From positions 102,933 to 166,932 of the forward strand of contig CAWWAC010000003.1 in NCBI GenBank assembly GCA_963934855.1: a stretch of 64,000 bases of DNA, read 5' to 3'. The notes under the pieces were generated by a model that worked only from the letters and a program-made list of their open reading frames with translations, did not search any database and was not told the origin of the DNA. The DNA comes from MAG-120531 sp963934855. Lineage in GTDB: Bacteria > Bacteroidota > Bacteroidia > Flavobacteriales > Flavobacteriaceae. Each line of letters begins with the position of its first letter. Position 1 is the first letter of the stretch. The translations under genes and the position numbers were made by a program. Shown here piece after piece: positions 42,402 to 50,216 of the stretch.

Positions 42402-43478
42402 TTAAAAAGTCTCCGATGCCGCTTTTAATTTCTCTGTATTGTCTACCAACATCAGCTCATCTAAGATCTTTTGAATGTCTCCATTTACAATATTTTGCAA
42501 ATCGTATAAAGTCAATCCAATTCTGTGATCTGTCACCCTTCCTTGCGGGTAATTATAAGTTCTAATTTTAGCAGAACGGTCTCCAGAGCTCACTTGAGAA
42601 TTGCGCTTTAATGCGTCTTCCTCTTGTTTTTTTGCTAACTCCATATCATACAGCCTAGATCGGAGCACCTTAAAGGCCTTGTCTTTATTCTTATGCTGTG
42701 ATTTCTCATCCTGACACTGCGCCACTAAACCGGTAGGAAGGTGTGTTAAACGAACTGCAGAATAAGTGGTGTTTACTGACTGTCCTCCTGGTCCTGAGGA
42801 GCAAAAGAAGTCTATTCTCACATCTTTAAGTTCTATTTGAACATCAAAGTCTTCAGCCTCTGGAAGCACCATCACAGTAGCTGCGCTGGTGTGAACCCTT
42901 CCCTGAGTTTCTGTTTGGGGGACTCTTTGCACCCTGTGCACTCCTGCTTCAAATTTTAAGGTACCGTAGACATCTTCACCACTTACCTCAAATTGAATTT
43001 CTTTATAACCACCAGAAGTACCTTCACTTAAGTCTATCACATTGGTTCTCCAGCCTCTAGCTTCACAATACTTGGTATACATTCTATATAAGTCTCCTGC
43101 AAAAATACTAGCTTCATCTCCACCAGTACCCCCTCGTATTTCCATCACCACATTTTTGGAGTCCTCTAAGTCTTTGGGTATGAGAAGTAATTTAATTTGA
43201 TCTTCTAAAAAAGGCATGGCTTTTTTAGCCTCTTCCAATTGCATTTTAGCCATTTCTACCATTTCTGCATCTGATCCATCTTCAATAATTTCCTGAGACT
43301 CTTGCATATTATTGTGATAGTTTACGTATAATTCACGCTTCTCCATCAAAATTCTTAAGTCTTTATATTCTTTATTGAGTTGCACATAACGCTTCTGATC
43401 CAAGATGACATCTGGCTGAATAATCAGATCAGATACCTCATCAAAGCGTTGTTTTACAATTTGTAATTTTTCTAACAT
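42402..43478 (-). CDS. prfA: Peptide chain release factor 1
   Basis: 358 residues. The catalytic GGQ is in SSGPGGQSVNTTYSAVRLTH near 230. The PxT-type codon-recognition segment is near GVHRVQRVPQTETQGRVHTS (about 180-200). It releases polypeptides at UAA and UAG. Full length, with no programmed frameshift (such frameshifts occur in prfB). Confidence 0.97.
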   Translation of the reverse strand: MLEKLQIVKQRFDEVSDLIIQPDVILDQKRYVQLNKEYKDLRILMEKRELYVNYHNNMQESQEIIEDGSDAEMVEMAKMQLEEAKKAMPFLEDQIKLLLIPKDLEDSKNVVMEIRGGTGGDEASIFAGDLYRMYTKYCEARGWRTNVIDLSEGTSGGYKEIQFEVSGEDVYGTLKFEAGVHRVQRVPQTETQGRVHTSAATVMVLPEAEDFDVQIELKDVRIDFFCSSGPGGQSVNTTYSAVRLTHLPTGLVAQCQDEKSQHKNKDKAFKVLRSRLYDMELAKKQEEDALKRNSQVSSGDRSAKIRTYNYPQGRVTDHRIGLTLYDLQNIVNGDIQKILDELMLVDNTEKLKAASETF

Positions 43479-43528
43479 AAATTTTAGCTAGTTATATAGG
43501 CATAAAGGTACAACAAAAATTGACCTTT

Positions 43529-44707
43529 CTAATATTCAAAAGTTCCGTAAGGGCTACTAATAGTGAGTTTCTTAGTGTCACTTGCAGCCACCCTTCCAAT
43601 AATTTGTGCTGGCACTCCAAAGGATTCTGAAATTTCAATAATCAGTTGAGCTGCAGTGGGATCTACATATAATTCAAGTCTGTGACCACAGTTAAAAACC
43701 TCATACATTTCTCTCCATGAGGTTCCAGACTGCTCTTGAATCATTTTAAAAAGTACAGGCACCTCAAAGAGTTGGTCTTTAATAATATGCAGGTCATCAA
43801 TAAAATGTAAAATTTTTGTTTGAGCCCCACCACTGCAGTGTACCATTCCGTGTATACGCTCTGGCTGGAATTGGCTCAGAATTTTTTTAACAATAGGCGC
43901 ATAGGTTCTGGTAGGAGAAAGCACTAATTTTCCAGCATCTATTGAGCTTCCCGATACCTTATCTGTAAGACCAATAGCACCTGAATATACCAGCTCTTCA
44001 GGAATAGATGGATCAAAGCTTTCTGGGTACTTGGTAGCCAAGACCTTATTAAAAACGTCATGACGGGCAGAGGTTAAACCATTACTCCCCATGCCTCCAT
44101 TATAAGAAGTTTCATAACTAGCTTGGCCAGAAGAGGCCAGTCCTACTATCACATCTCCAGCCTTAATACGGGCATTGTCTATCACTTTATTTCTAGGGAG
44201 CCTAGCCGTTACGGTAGAGTCTACAATAATGGTACGAACCAGATCACCTACATCGGCGGTTTCACCGCCAGTGCTGTGAATAATAATACCATAAGCTGCT
44301 AAATCTTCAATGATTTCTTCTGTACCGTTAATGATAGCAGATAAGACCTCTGCAGGAATTAAATTTTTATTTCTCCCAATGGTAGAAGACAGCATAATAT
44401 GATCTGTAGCGCCCACGCAAATAAGGTCATCTATATTCATAATAAGGGCGTCTTGGGCAATCCCTTTCCATACAGATAAATCTCCGGTTTCTTTCCAATA
44501 CATATAAGCTAAAGAAGACTTGGTCCCAGCTCCATCTGCATGCATGACCAAACAGTAATCTGAATCTTGGGTAAGGTGATCTGGCACTATTTTACAAAAG
44601 GCTTTTGGAAATAAACCTTTGTCTATGTTTTTAATAGCATTGTGAACGTCTTCCTTTGCGGCAGAAACCCCTCTTTTACTGTATCTCCCCTGTTCGTTTG
44701 GATTCAT
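43529..44707 (-). CDS. purM: Phosphoribosylformylglycinamidine cyclo-ligase (AIR synthase)
   Basis: 392 residues, the longer Bacteroidota form. MHADGAGTKSSLAYMYW near 55 is the ATP/substrate loop, followed by DLICVGATDHIMLSS, the nucleotide site HSTGGETADVGDLVRT near 145, and VHCSGGAQTKILHF near 290. It converts FGAM to AIR in purine synthesis. It is first in a leftward set with prfA and pyrF. Confidence 0.95.
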   Translation of the reverse strand: MNPNEQGRYSKRGVSAAKEDVHNAIKNIDKGLFPKAFCKIVPDHLTQDSDYCLVMHADGAGTKSSLAYMYWKETGDLSVWKGIAQDALIMNIDDLICVGATDHIMLSSTIGRNKNLIPAEVLSAIINGTEEIIEDLAAYGIIIHSTGGETADVGDLVRTIIVDSTVTARLPRNKVIDNARIKAGDVIVGLASSGQASYETSYNGGMGSNGLTSARHDVFNKVLATKYPESFDPSIPEELVYSGAIGLTDKVSGSSIDAGKLVLSPTRTYAPIVKKILSQFQPERIHGMVHCSGGAQTKILHFIDDLHIIKDQLFEVPVLFKMIQEQSGTSWREMYEVFNCGHRLELYVDPTAAQLIIEISESFGVPAQIIGRVAASDTKKLTISSPYGTFEY

Positions 44708-44723
44708 TGGTATGTGTTTGGTA

Positions 44724-44731
44724 CAAAAATA
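44724..44731 (-). promoter_or_regulatory. purM promoter -7 element (TATTTTTG)
   Basis: Minus-strand exact match ending 17 bp before the purM ATG, no clear -33. Confidence 0.5.
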
Positions 44732-44824
44732 GGGGAATCCCTAAAAAGTTTAAGAATTCCCTATAGATAATTATAGAAACTTATACCCAATTGTTGAGAA
44801 ACTGCTCACAGGCTATATATTTCT

Positions 44825-47020
44825 TTACTTAATTTGTAGAAGTTCTCTGTATTTAACAAGTGGCCAATAGGCGTCACTTACTAGTTTTTCTAACTGGTCT
44901 GAATGCCTTCTAATAGTCTCAAACAGGGGTTTAACTTCTAAGGCATACGCGTATGCCTTTTTACTGCTTGTAGTCAATTTATTGGCTTTTTTTCTAGCCA
45001 AAGTCATGAGGTCTACCTGTTGCTTAAGCCCTTGAATATGAGTATTTATATGCTCAATAAGCACCGCTTGAGCACTCTCTTTTACATTAAAACTACTACC
45101 CATAAAATTTCCTAATTGGGTAACATTCTCTAATAAATGGTTCATATAGCCTACGGCCGATGGTACTATCTGGCTATACGCCAGCTCCTCATATACACGT
45201 CCTTCAATTTGGATATGCATGACATAAGCCTCCCATTCTACTTCTTGTCTGGCTTTGAGTTCTATTGGACTGAGTACTCCCATACTTTCAAAGAGAGATA
45301 TATAAGGCTGTTCACTCCAAATAGCTACCGCTTCTGGGGTGGTTCTTAAATGACTTAACTTTCTCTTTGCGGCTTCTTTTTCCCATGCCTCACTATAACC
45401 GTCTCCTTCAAAGCGAATGCGCTTAGAGGATTTAATATACTCTCTGAGCACATTAAAAATAGCCTCGTCTTTTTTAAGCCCTTTTTTATCTATTAAAATA
45501 TCTACTTCAAGCTTAAAGTTTTTTAACTGCTGGGCTACCGCTGTGTTTAAAACGGTCATGGGTTTGGCACAGTTCGTTTTAGAGCCTACCCCCCTCATTT
45601 CAAATTTATTACCTGTAAAAGCAAAGGGTGATGTCCTATTTCTATCTGTATTGTCCATAAGAATTTCAGGAATTTTACCCACAACATTGAGTTTTAATTC
45701 TGTCTTTTCTTGGGGAGATAGCTTTCCAAGTGACACCCCTTCTAATTCATCTAAAACGGCAGAGAGTTGCTTTCCTATAAAAACAGAAAATATAGCGGGG
45801 GGCGCTTCATTGGCACCTAATCTATAATCATTACTAGCAGAGGCTATGGAAGCCCTTAACAGCGCCTCATAATTATCTGCCGCTTTTATGGTGTTAATAA
45901 AGAAGGTTAAAAACTGAAGGTTCTTCATGGGAGTGGATCCTGGACTCAATAAATTAACACCAGTACTAGTAGCCAATGACCAATTATTGTGTTTACCAGA
46001 GCCGTTTATTCCAGCAAAAGGCTTCTCGTGAAAAAGCACTTTTAAATGATGTTTATGTGCCACCTTATCCATGACGTCCATGAGTAATAAATTGTGATCT
46101 ACTGCCAAATTAGCTTCTTCAAAAACAGGTGCCAATTCAAATTGGTTGGGAGCCACCTCATTATGTCTGGTTTTTACCGGTATACCCAAATGCATACATT
46201 CTTTTTCCAATTCACTCATAAAGCCAATGACTCTAGATGGTATGACCCCAAAATAATGGTCATCTAATTGCTGTCCTTTTGCTGCCGCATGGCCCACTAA
46301 TGTCCTTCCGGTAAGGGCTATGTCTATTCTGGCATTGGCCAGAGAGGTATCTATTAAAAAATATTCTTGCTCCCAGCCTAAGGTAGCGTTTACCTTACTT
46401 ACATTCTTATCAAAATACTTGGCTACCGCTGTGGCTGCCTCATCTACCGCATTTAAGGCTCTTAATAATGGGGCTTTATAGTCTAAAGCTTCTCCTGTAT
46501 AGGATACAAATATAGTGGGAATACAAAGGGTGGTGCCATAAATAAAAGCTGGTGAGCTTGGGTCCCAAGCAGTGTAGCCTCTGGCTTCAAAAGTATTTCT
46601 AATCCCTCCTGAGGGAAAGCTAGAGGCGTCTGGCTCTTGTTGCACCAACTGGCCACCACCAAAAATTTCCAATGCCTGATTGTCTTGTATGTCAAAAAAG
46701 GCATCGTGTTTTTCTGCTGTGGTACCTGTTAGGGGCTGAAACCAATGTGTATAATGAGTAGCGCCCATTTCTATAGCCCATGACTTCATACCCTCTGCTA
46801 CCTGATCTGCTATTTTTCTATCTATTTTACTGCTCGTAGACACGGCTGATCTTACGGCTCCTATCGCGTCTTTAGTAAGGTACTGAAGCATTTTATAATC
46901 ATTAAAAACGTGCGTAGCAAACAAGCTTGACCTTCTGGCCAGTTCGCTTACTGGAATAGGGTTTCTTTGGCTGCTATCTTGAATAGCGCTAAATCTGGAG
47001 TGAGCAAAATCTACTTTCAT
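44825..47020 (-). CDS. glnN: Glutamine synthetase type III
   Basis: 731 residues, the size of GSIII, which is typical of Bacteroidota and cyanobacteria. The N-terminal GSIII domain has LFATHVFNDYKMLQYL and GMKSWAIEMGATHYTHWFQP (partly quoted). Catalytic-core features are EVAPNQFELAPVFEEAN near 290, FHEKPFAGINGSGKHNNWS near 330 (partly quoted) and NRTSPFAFTGNKFEMRGVGS near 460. It forms glutamine from glutamate, ammonia and ATP. It is divergent from a type II enzyme, sharing a 182-bp region that carries two TACCC-N12-GGG repeats. Confidence 0.97.
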   Translation of the reverse strand: MKVDFAHSRFSAIQDSSQRNPIPVSELARRSSLFATHVFNDYKMLQYLTKDAIGAVRSAVSTSSKIDRKIADQVAEGMKSWAIEMGATHYTHWFQPLTGTTAEKHDAFFDIQDNQALEIFGGGQLVQQEPDASSFPSGGIRNTFEARGYTAWDPSSPAFIYGTTLCIPTIFVSYTGEALDYKAPLLRALNAVDEAATAVAKYFDKNVSKVNATLGWEQEYFLIDTSLANARIDIALTGRTLVGHAAAKGQQLDDHYFGVIPSRVIGFMSELEKECMHLGIPVKTRHNEVAPNQFELAPVFEEANLAVDHNLLLMDVMDKVAHKHHLKVLFHEKPFAGINGSGKHNNWSLATSTGVNLLSPGSTPMKNLQFLTFFINTIKAADNYEALLRASIASASNDYRLGANEAPPAIFSVFIGKQLSAVLDELEGVSLGKLSPQEKTELKLNVVGKIPEILMDNTDRNRTSPFAFTGNKFEMRGVGSKTNCAKPMTVLNTAVAQQLKNFKLEVDILIDKKGLKKDEAIFNVLREYIKSSKRIRFEGDGYSEAWEKEAAKRKLSHLRTTPEAVAIWSEQPYISLFESMGVLSPIELKARQEVEWEAYVMHIQIEGRVYEELAYSQIVPSAVGYMNHLLENVTQLGNFMGSSFNVKESAQAVLIEHINTHIQGLKQQVDLMTLARKKANKLTTSSKKAYAYALEVKPLFETIRRHSDQLEKLVSDAYWPLVKYRELLQIK

Positions 47021-47077
47021 ATTTTATATAATAACAATAATGCAAAATAACTCTAAAAAAATGTATTATCAGTAATA

Positions 47078-47098
47078 TACCCCTATTAAAACATGGGT
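47078..47098 (+). promoter_or_regulatory. Candidate nitrogen operator C (TACCC-N12-GGGT)
   Basis: TACCC at 47078-47082, GGG at 47095-47097, then T. It lies 27 bp upstream of a glnN -7-like element (minus strand, 47050-47043). Confidence 0.5.
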
Positions 47099-47129
47099 GT
47101 TGAAAATTTTTAATAACTTTTTAATAATT

Positions 47130-47149
47130 TACCCCAAGTTTTTTACGGG
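47130..47149 (+). promoter_or_regulatory. Candidate nitrogen operator D (TACCC-N12-GGG)
   Basis: TACCC at 47130-47134, GGG at 47147-47149. It starts 52 bp after copy C and ends 16 bp before the glnA -7-like TATTTTTA (47166-47173). Confidence 0.5.
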
Positions 47150-47202
47150 CTTGAATAAAATATTTTATTTTTACAAGGTCTATAAACAAAATATTTAAGC
47201 TC

Positions 47203-48216
47203 ATGAAAAAAACAAAATTAGAATACATCTGGCTGGACGGATATACCCCAACTGCCAATTTAAGAAGTAAAACTAAAGTAGAAAATGACTTTTCTGGAAA
47301 ATTAGAAGACTGTCCTGTATGGTCTTTTGATGGAAGTTCTACCAAACAAGCTGAAGGTGGTTCTTCTGACTGTTTATTGAAGCCTGTGGCTATATACCCA
47401 GACCCTTCTAGAAGAGATGGCTATTTAGTGATGACAGAAGTTTTAAATGCAGACGGTACACCACACCTTTCTAATGCTAGAGCAACTATTGACGATGATG
47501 ACAATGATTTCTGGTTTGGGTTTGAGCAAGAGTACTTTATTATGGACAACAAAACTCAATTGCCTCTCGGTTTCCCTGTAGGTGGTTACCCTGGACCACA
47601 AGGAATGTACTACTGTTCTGTTGGTGGAAAAAATACACATGGCAGAGATTTTGTAGAGGCGCATGCCAACCTTTGTATTGACGCTGGATTAAACTTTGAG
47701 GGAATAAACCAAGAGGTAGCAAGTGGACAATGGGAATTCCAGTTATTTGCCAAAGGTGCTAAAAGAGCCGGTGATGAAATTTGGGTGGCACGTTACCTTT
47801 TAGACAGATTGACTGAAAAATACGGTTACTATATTGAATACCACCCAAAACCTATAAAAGGAGACTGGAATGGTTCTGGTATGCATGCTAATTTCTCTAA
47901 CACAGTTCTGAGAACTTGTGGGTCTAAAGAGACCTATATGAAAATATGCGAGGCCTTTAGACCTTTAGTAGAGGAGCATATTGAGGTATATGGTGAGTTT
48001 AATGACCAGCGTTTAACTGGCAAACATGAAACTGCTTCTATTAAGGACTTTAGCTACGGGATTTCTGATCGTGGTGCTTCTATAAGAATTCCAATTATTG
48101 CCGTAGAAAAAGGCTGGAAAGGTTGGTTAGAAGACAGGAGACCTGCTTCTAACGGTGACCCTTACAAAATTGCAGGGCGTATTGTGAAAACAGTGAAAAC
48201 TGCTAATATTTCTTAA
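47203..48216 (+). CDS. glnA: Glutamine synthetase type II (eukaryote-like)
   Basis: 337 residues, the short GSII form. MKKTKLEYIWLDGYTP and the beta-grasp segment PVWSFDGSSTKQAEGGSSDC (about 46-65) are typical of GSII, followed by the catalytic core FGFEQEYFIMD near 105, NFEGINQEVASGQWEFQ near 165, HPKPIKGDWNGSGMHANFS near 220 and GISDRGASIRIP near 287. It assimilates ammonia into glutamine. It has its own terminator and shares the divergent region with glnN. Confidence 0.97.
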   Translation: MKKTKLEYIWLDGYTPTANLRSKTKVENDFSGKLEDCPVWSFDGSSTKQAEGGSSDCLLKPVAIYPDPSRRDGYLVMTEVLNADGTPHLSNARATIDDDDNDFWFGFEQEYFIMDNKTQLPLGFPVGGYPGPQGMYYCSVGGKNTHGRDFVEAHANLCIDAGLNFEGINQEVASGQWEFQLFAKGAKRAGDEIWVARYLLDRLTEKYGYYIEYHPKPIKGDWNGSGMHANFSNTVLRTCGSKETYMKICEAFRPLVEEHIEVYGEFNDQRLTGKHETASIKDFSYGISDRGASIRIPIIAVEKGWKGWLEDRRPASNGDPYKIAGRIVKTVKTANIS

Positions 48217-48238
48217 AATTATTTGACTTATTACTTAC

Positions 48239-48270
48239 AAAAGCGCAAACCTCTGGTTTGCGCTTTTTTT
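48239..48270 (+). terminator. Bidirectional intrinsic terminator after glnA
   Basis: Perfect 12-bp stem AAAGCGCAAACC / GGTTTGCGCTTT with a TCT loop and T-run; it also lies just after the convergent exchanger gene. Confidence 0.9.
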
Positions 48271-48277
48271 ATGTTTT

Positions 48278-49219
48278 CTAAGTAAATATAGCTCCGTATA
48301 AAAACAGCAAATAACAAATAAGAAGTACCATTCCATCTCTCCATTCTAAGCGCATTTTACTGGGTATAAATACCAAGGGAAGTATTAAAAATGCAAATCC
48401 TAGCATCCACAAAATATCAGAATTCAAAAGCGCTTGGTCTATTACTTTTATAGGCGTGATCATAGCTGTAATACCTAAGACTGCAAAAATATTAAAGATA
48501 TTAGAGCCTATTAAATTTCCTAAAGAAATAGCTTTCTCCTTTTTTATTACTGCAATTACAGAGGCAGCTAGTTCTGGAACGCTAGTCCCAATAGACACAA
48601 TAGTGATCCCTATAATTCTTTCTGAAACCCCAAAAAAAGTAGCTAAGCCAACGGCTCCTGAAATAAGTAATTCGGAACCTACCCAAAGACCTAATCCCCC
48701 CAACACAATAAAAAATAAGGTCTTTTGAAGTGACAAAGGTACATCGTCTTCTGGGCGTTCGTCTAGCACTGCGGTCTCTTGAAAACGCAACAAATACCAT
48801 AAAAAAATAAAGAGCAACACAAACATGCTAAAGCCTTCCCAGAAAGACAAAACACCATCTATAGATAGCAGCACATAAAACAAAATGGAGGCTAACATCA
48901 TGACTGGCCAATCTGTTTTATAAAAACTTTTGGTGACTTCTATACTTCCAAATAATAGGGTAATACCCAAAACCAAACCTAAGTTAGCTATATTAGAACC
49001 AATCACATTGCCTAGTGACAAGTCTGGAAAACCGTCCAATGCCGCTTTAATGCTCACTATAAGCTCTGGTGCAGAGGTGGCAAAAGAAACCACCGTCATT
49101 CCTATTACAATCTTGGGAATTTTTAGCCTTAAAGAGAGTGCTACTGCTGATTTTAAAAGCCAATTTCCTCCAAATATTAAAGCAACTAAACCTATAAGGA
49201 TATAGACAATATCTAACAT
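48278..49219 (-). CDS. CaCA-family Na+/Ca2+ (cation) exchanger
   Basis: 313 residues with ten membrane helices in two homologous halves. The alpha-1 repeat is GMTVVSFATSAPELIVSI with GNVIGSNIANLGLVLG (about 40-85); alpha-2 is GITIVSIGTSVPELAASV with GNLIGSNIFNIFAVLG (about 205-255). The PEL and GSN residues coordinate Ca2+ and Na+ in this family. It exchanges cytoplasmic Ca2+ for Na+ or H+. Confidence 0.95.
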   Translation of the reverse strand: MLDIVYILIGLVALIFGGNWLLKSAVALSLRLKIPKIVIGMTVVSFATSAPELIVSIKAALDGFPDLSLGNVIGSNIANLGLVLGITLLFGSIEVTKSFYKTDWPVMMLASILFYVLLSIDGVLSFWEGFSMFVLLFIFLWYLLRFQETAVLDERPEDDVPLSLQKTLFFIVLGGLGLWVGSELLISGAVGLATFFGVSERIIGITIVSIGTSVPELAASVIAVIKKEKAISLGNLIGSNIFNIFAVLGITAMITPIKVIDQALLNSDILWMLGFAFLILPLVFIPSKMRLEWRDGMVLLICYLLFLYGAIFT

Positions 49220-49284
49220 ATGTTAATTTTAAGAGTCAAAGATACTAAAGCCCTCGCGTTAATTCCATACAATTTTCTATTGTG

Positions 49285-49292
49285 TATATTTG
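49285..49292 (+). promoter_or_regulatory. Promoter -7 element (TATATTTG)
   Basis: Exact match 11 bp before ATG 49303 and 53 bp before ATG 49345 of the small conserved gene. Confidence 0.5.
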
Positions 49293-49344
49293 AAATAAAA
49301 TAATGGGTCTACACTTTACACTCACACACAAAACTCTTAATTTT

Positions 49345-49497
49345 ATGTACCTAATTCTAGCCAAACTAAACAAAGCACTCCTACCCTCTTTAACCAAAAA
49401 AAAACTGGACCTAGCTAAAGCCAAAAAATGGCAGCTGGCCCTTATAGGATGGCGCTACTATGTAACCACCCGCGCCTTAGACAGTCAGCACAAATAG
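49345..49497 (+). CDS. Small conserved basic protein, unknown function
   Basis: 50 residues from ATG 49345 (64 if ATG 49303 is used). The sequence MYLILAKLNKALLPSLTKKK then AKKWQLALIGWRYYVTTRAL resembles small proteins I associate with flavobacterial genomes, but I cannot give a function. It is basic, with one amphipathic or hydrophobic stretch and a conserved-looking GWRYYVT. A consensus promoter precedes it and the tRNA-Arg promoter follows. I favour the internal start because the conserved part begins there. Confidence 0.6.
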   Translation: MYLILAKLNKALLPSLTKKKLDLAKAKKWQLALIGWRYYVTTRALDSQHK

Positions 49498-49522
49498 ATA
49501 ACAAATTATTCCTGAACTTATA

Positions 49523-49553
49523 TTTGGCTTCAAGGCAAAAAGAATTATATTTG
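49523..49553 (+). promoter_or_regulatory. tRNA-Arg promoter (-33 TTTGG, -7 TATATTTG)
   Basis: TTTGG at 49523-49527 and TATATTTG at 49546-49553 have near-ideal spacing, 23 bp before the tRNA. A second TATATTTG at 49519-49526 may be an overlapping promoter. Confidence 0.6.
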
Positions 49554-49576
49554 CAGCCCCAATAGGGGGAACAAAA

Positions 49577-49650
49577 GGCCTCGTGGCGCAACTGAATAGC
49601 GCACTTGATTACGGCTCAAGAGGTTACTGGTTTGAATCCAGTCGAGGTCA
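49577..49650 (+). tRNA. tRNA-Arg (anticodon ACG)
   Basis: 74-nt cloverleaf. The acceptor GGCCTCG pairs with CGAGGTC (one G-U), the D stem is GCGC/GCGC, the anticodon stem CTTGA/TCAAG holds loop TTACGGC with anticodon ACG at 49611-49613, and the T stem is ACTGG/CCAGT with loop TTTGAAT. The discriminator is A and CCA is not encoded. A34 is expected to be converted to inosine, reading CGU, CGC and CGA. Confidence 0.95.
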
Positions 49651-49654
49651 CATT

Positions 49655-49703
49655 AAAAACCCTTACACTATTAAATCATAATAGTGTAAGGGTTTTTTTA
49701 ATG
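49655..49703 (+). terminator. tRNA-Arg terminator
   Basis: Perfect 18-bp stem (49655-49672 with 49680-49697) and a 7-base loop, the right arm running into a T-tract. Confidence 0.9.
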
Positions 49704-49822
49704 TCTTGTTGTGGCCATTTTGACAACACTTCTAATGAACCAAAGAAACCAATACAGCTTCAGAGGCGTCAATTCTAGAGAAATACTAAATCTATGCTTA
49801 TTTAAAATGAGATGATACACAA

Positions 49823-50095
49823 CTAAGGCGCAGGGTCTAAAAAACAAAGTACATCCATTACAGAGTCACTAATTGTGTCTTGTACAAAAGTTAAGCTTTC
49901 CTCAGTAGTTATACTTGCAAAAGTTCCTGTAACTATGCTTATACCGGTATTGGCAGTTCTAGCAGGTTCGCCATCGGTACCTGTTACAACACCTCCATTT
50001 GCGTCTTTAGTAGTTCCTCTAAAGGCTATATCCCAATCAATATCGCTAGTGGTTTGTATTCCAGTTTCAAATCTATTCGCTATTTTTGCAGCCAA
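49823..50095 (-). pseudogene. HmuY-like heme-binding protein, remnant
   Basis: A 90-codon frame without a proper start (TTG at best) reads DIDWDIAFRGTTKDANGG, then GEPARTANTGISIVTGTF and LTFVQDTISDS. This matches the central part of flavobacterial HmuY-family proteins, which are secreted heme-binding lipoproteins of about 200 residues or more. The signal peptide and the C-terminal WYNYNP-type half are missing: an in-frame stop lies five codons upstream and the end, LCFLDPAP, is not family-like. I take it as a decayed fragment. The surrounding 49704-50216 holds nothing else recognisable. Confidence 0.6.
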
Positions 50096-50216
50096 TAAGT
50101 TAAAACGCTATTGAAATAATTAAAGAGAAATTTATCGCCTTTTCACCCATGCTTACAAGGGACAAACCATTAATAAGTTCATTGCTTTTATAATATTGCT
50201 AAATTTAAAATTAAAT

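Noticed and set aside
45417..45827. Open frame antisense to glnN
   Set aside because: Mirror of a strongly conserved coding sequence, no own promoter or recognisable domain.
49577..49720. Integrative element attachment site at tRNA-Arg
   Set aside because: No integrase gene and no second copy of the tRNA 3' end were seen in the window.
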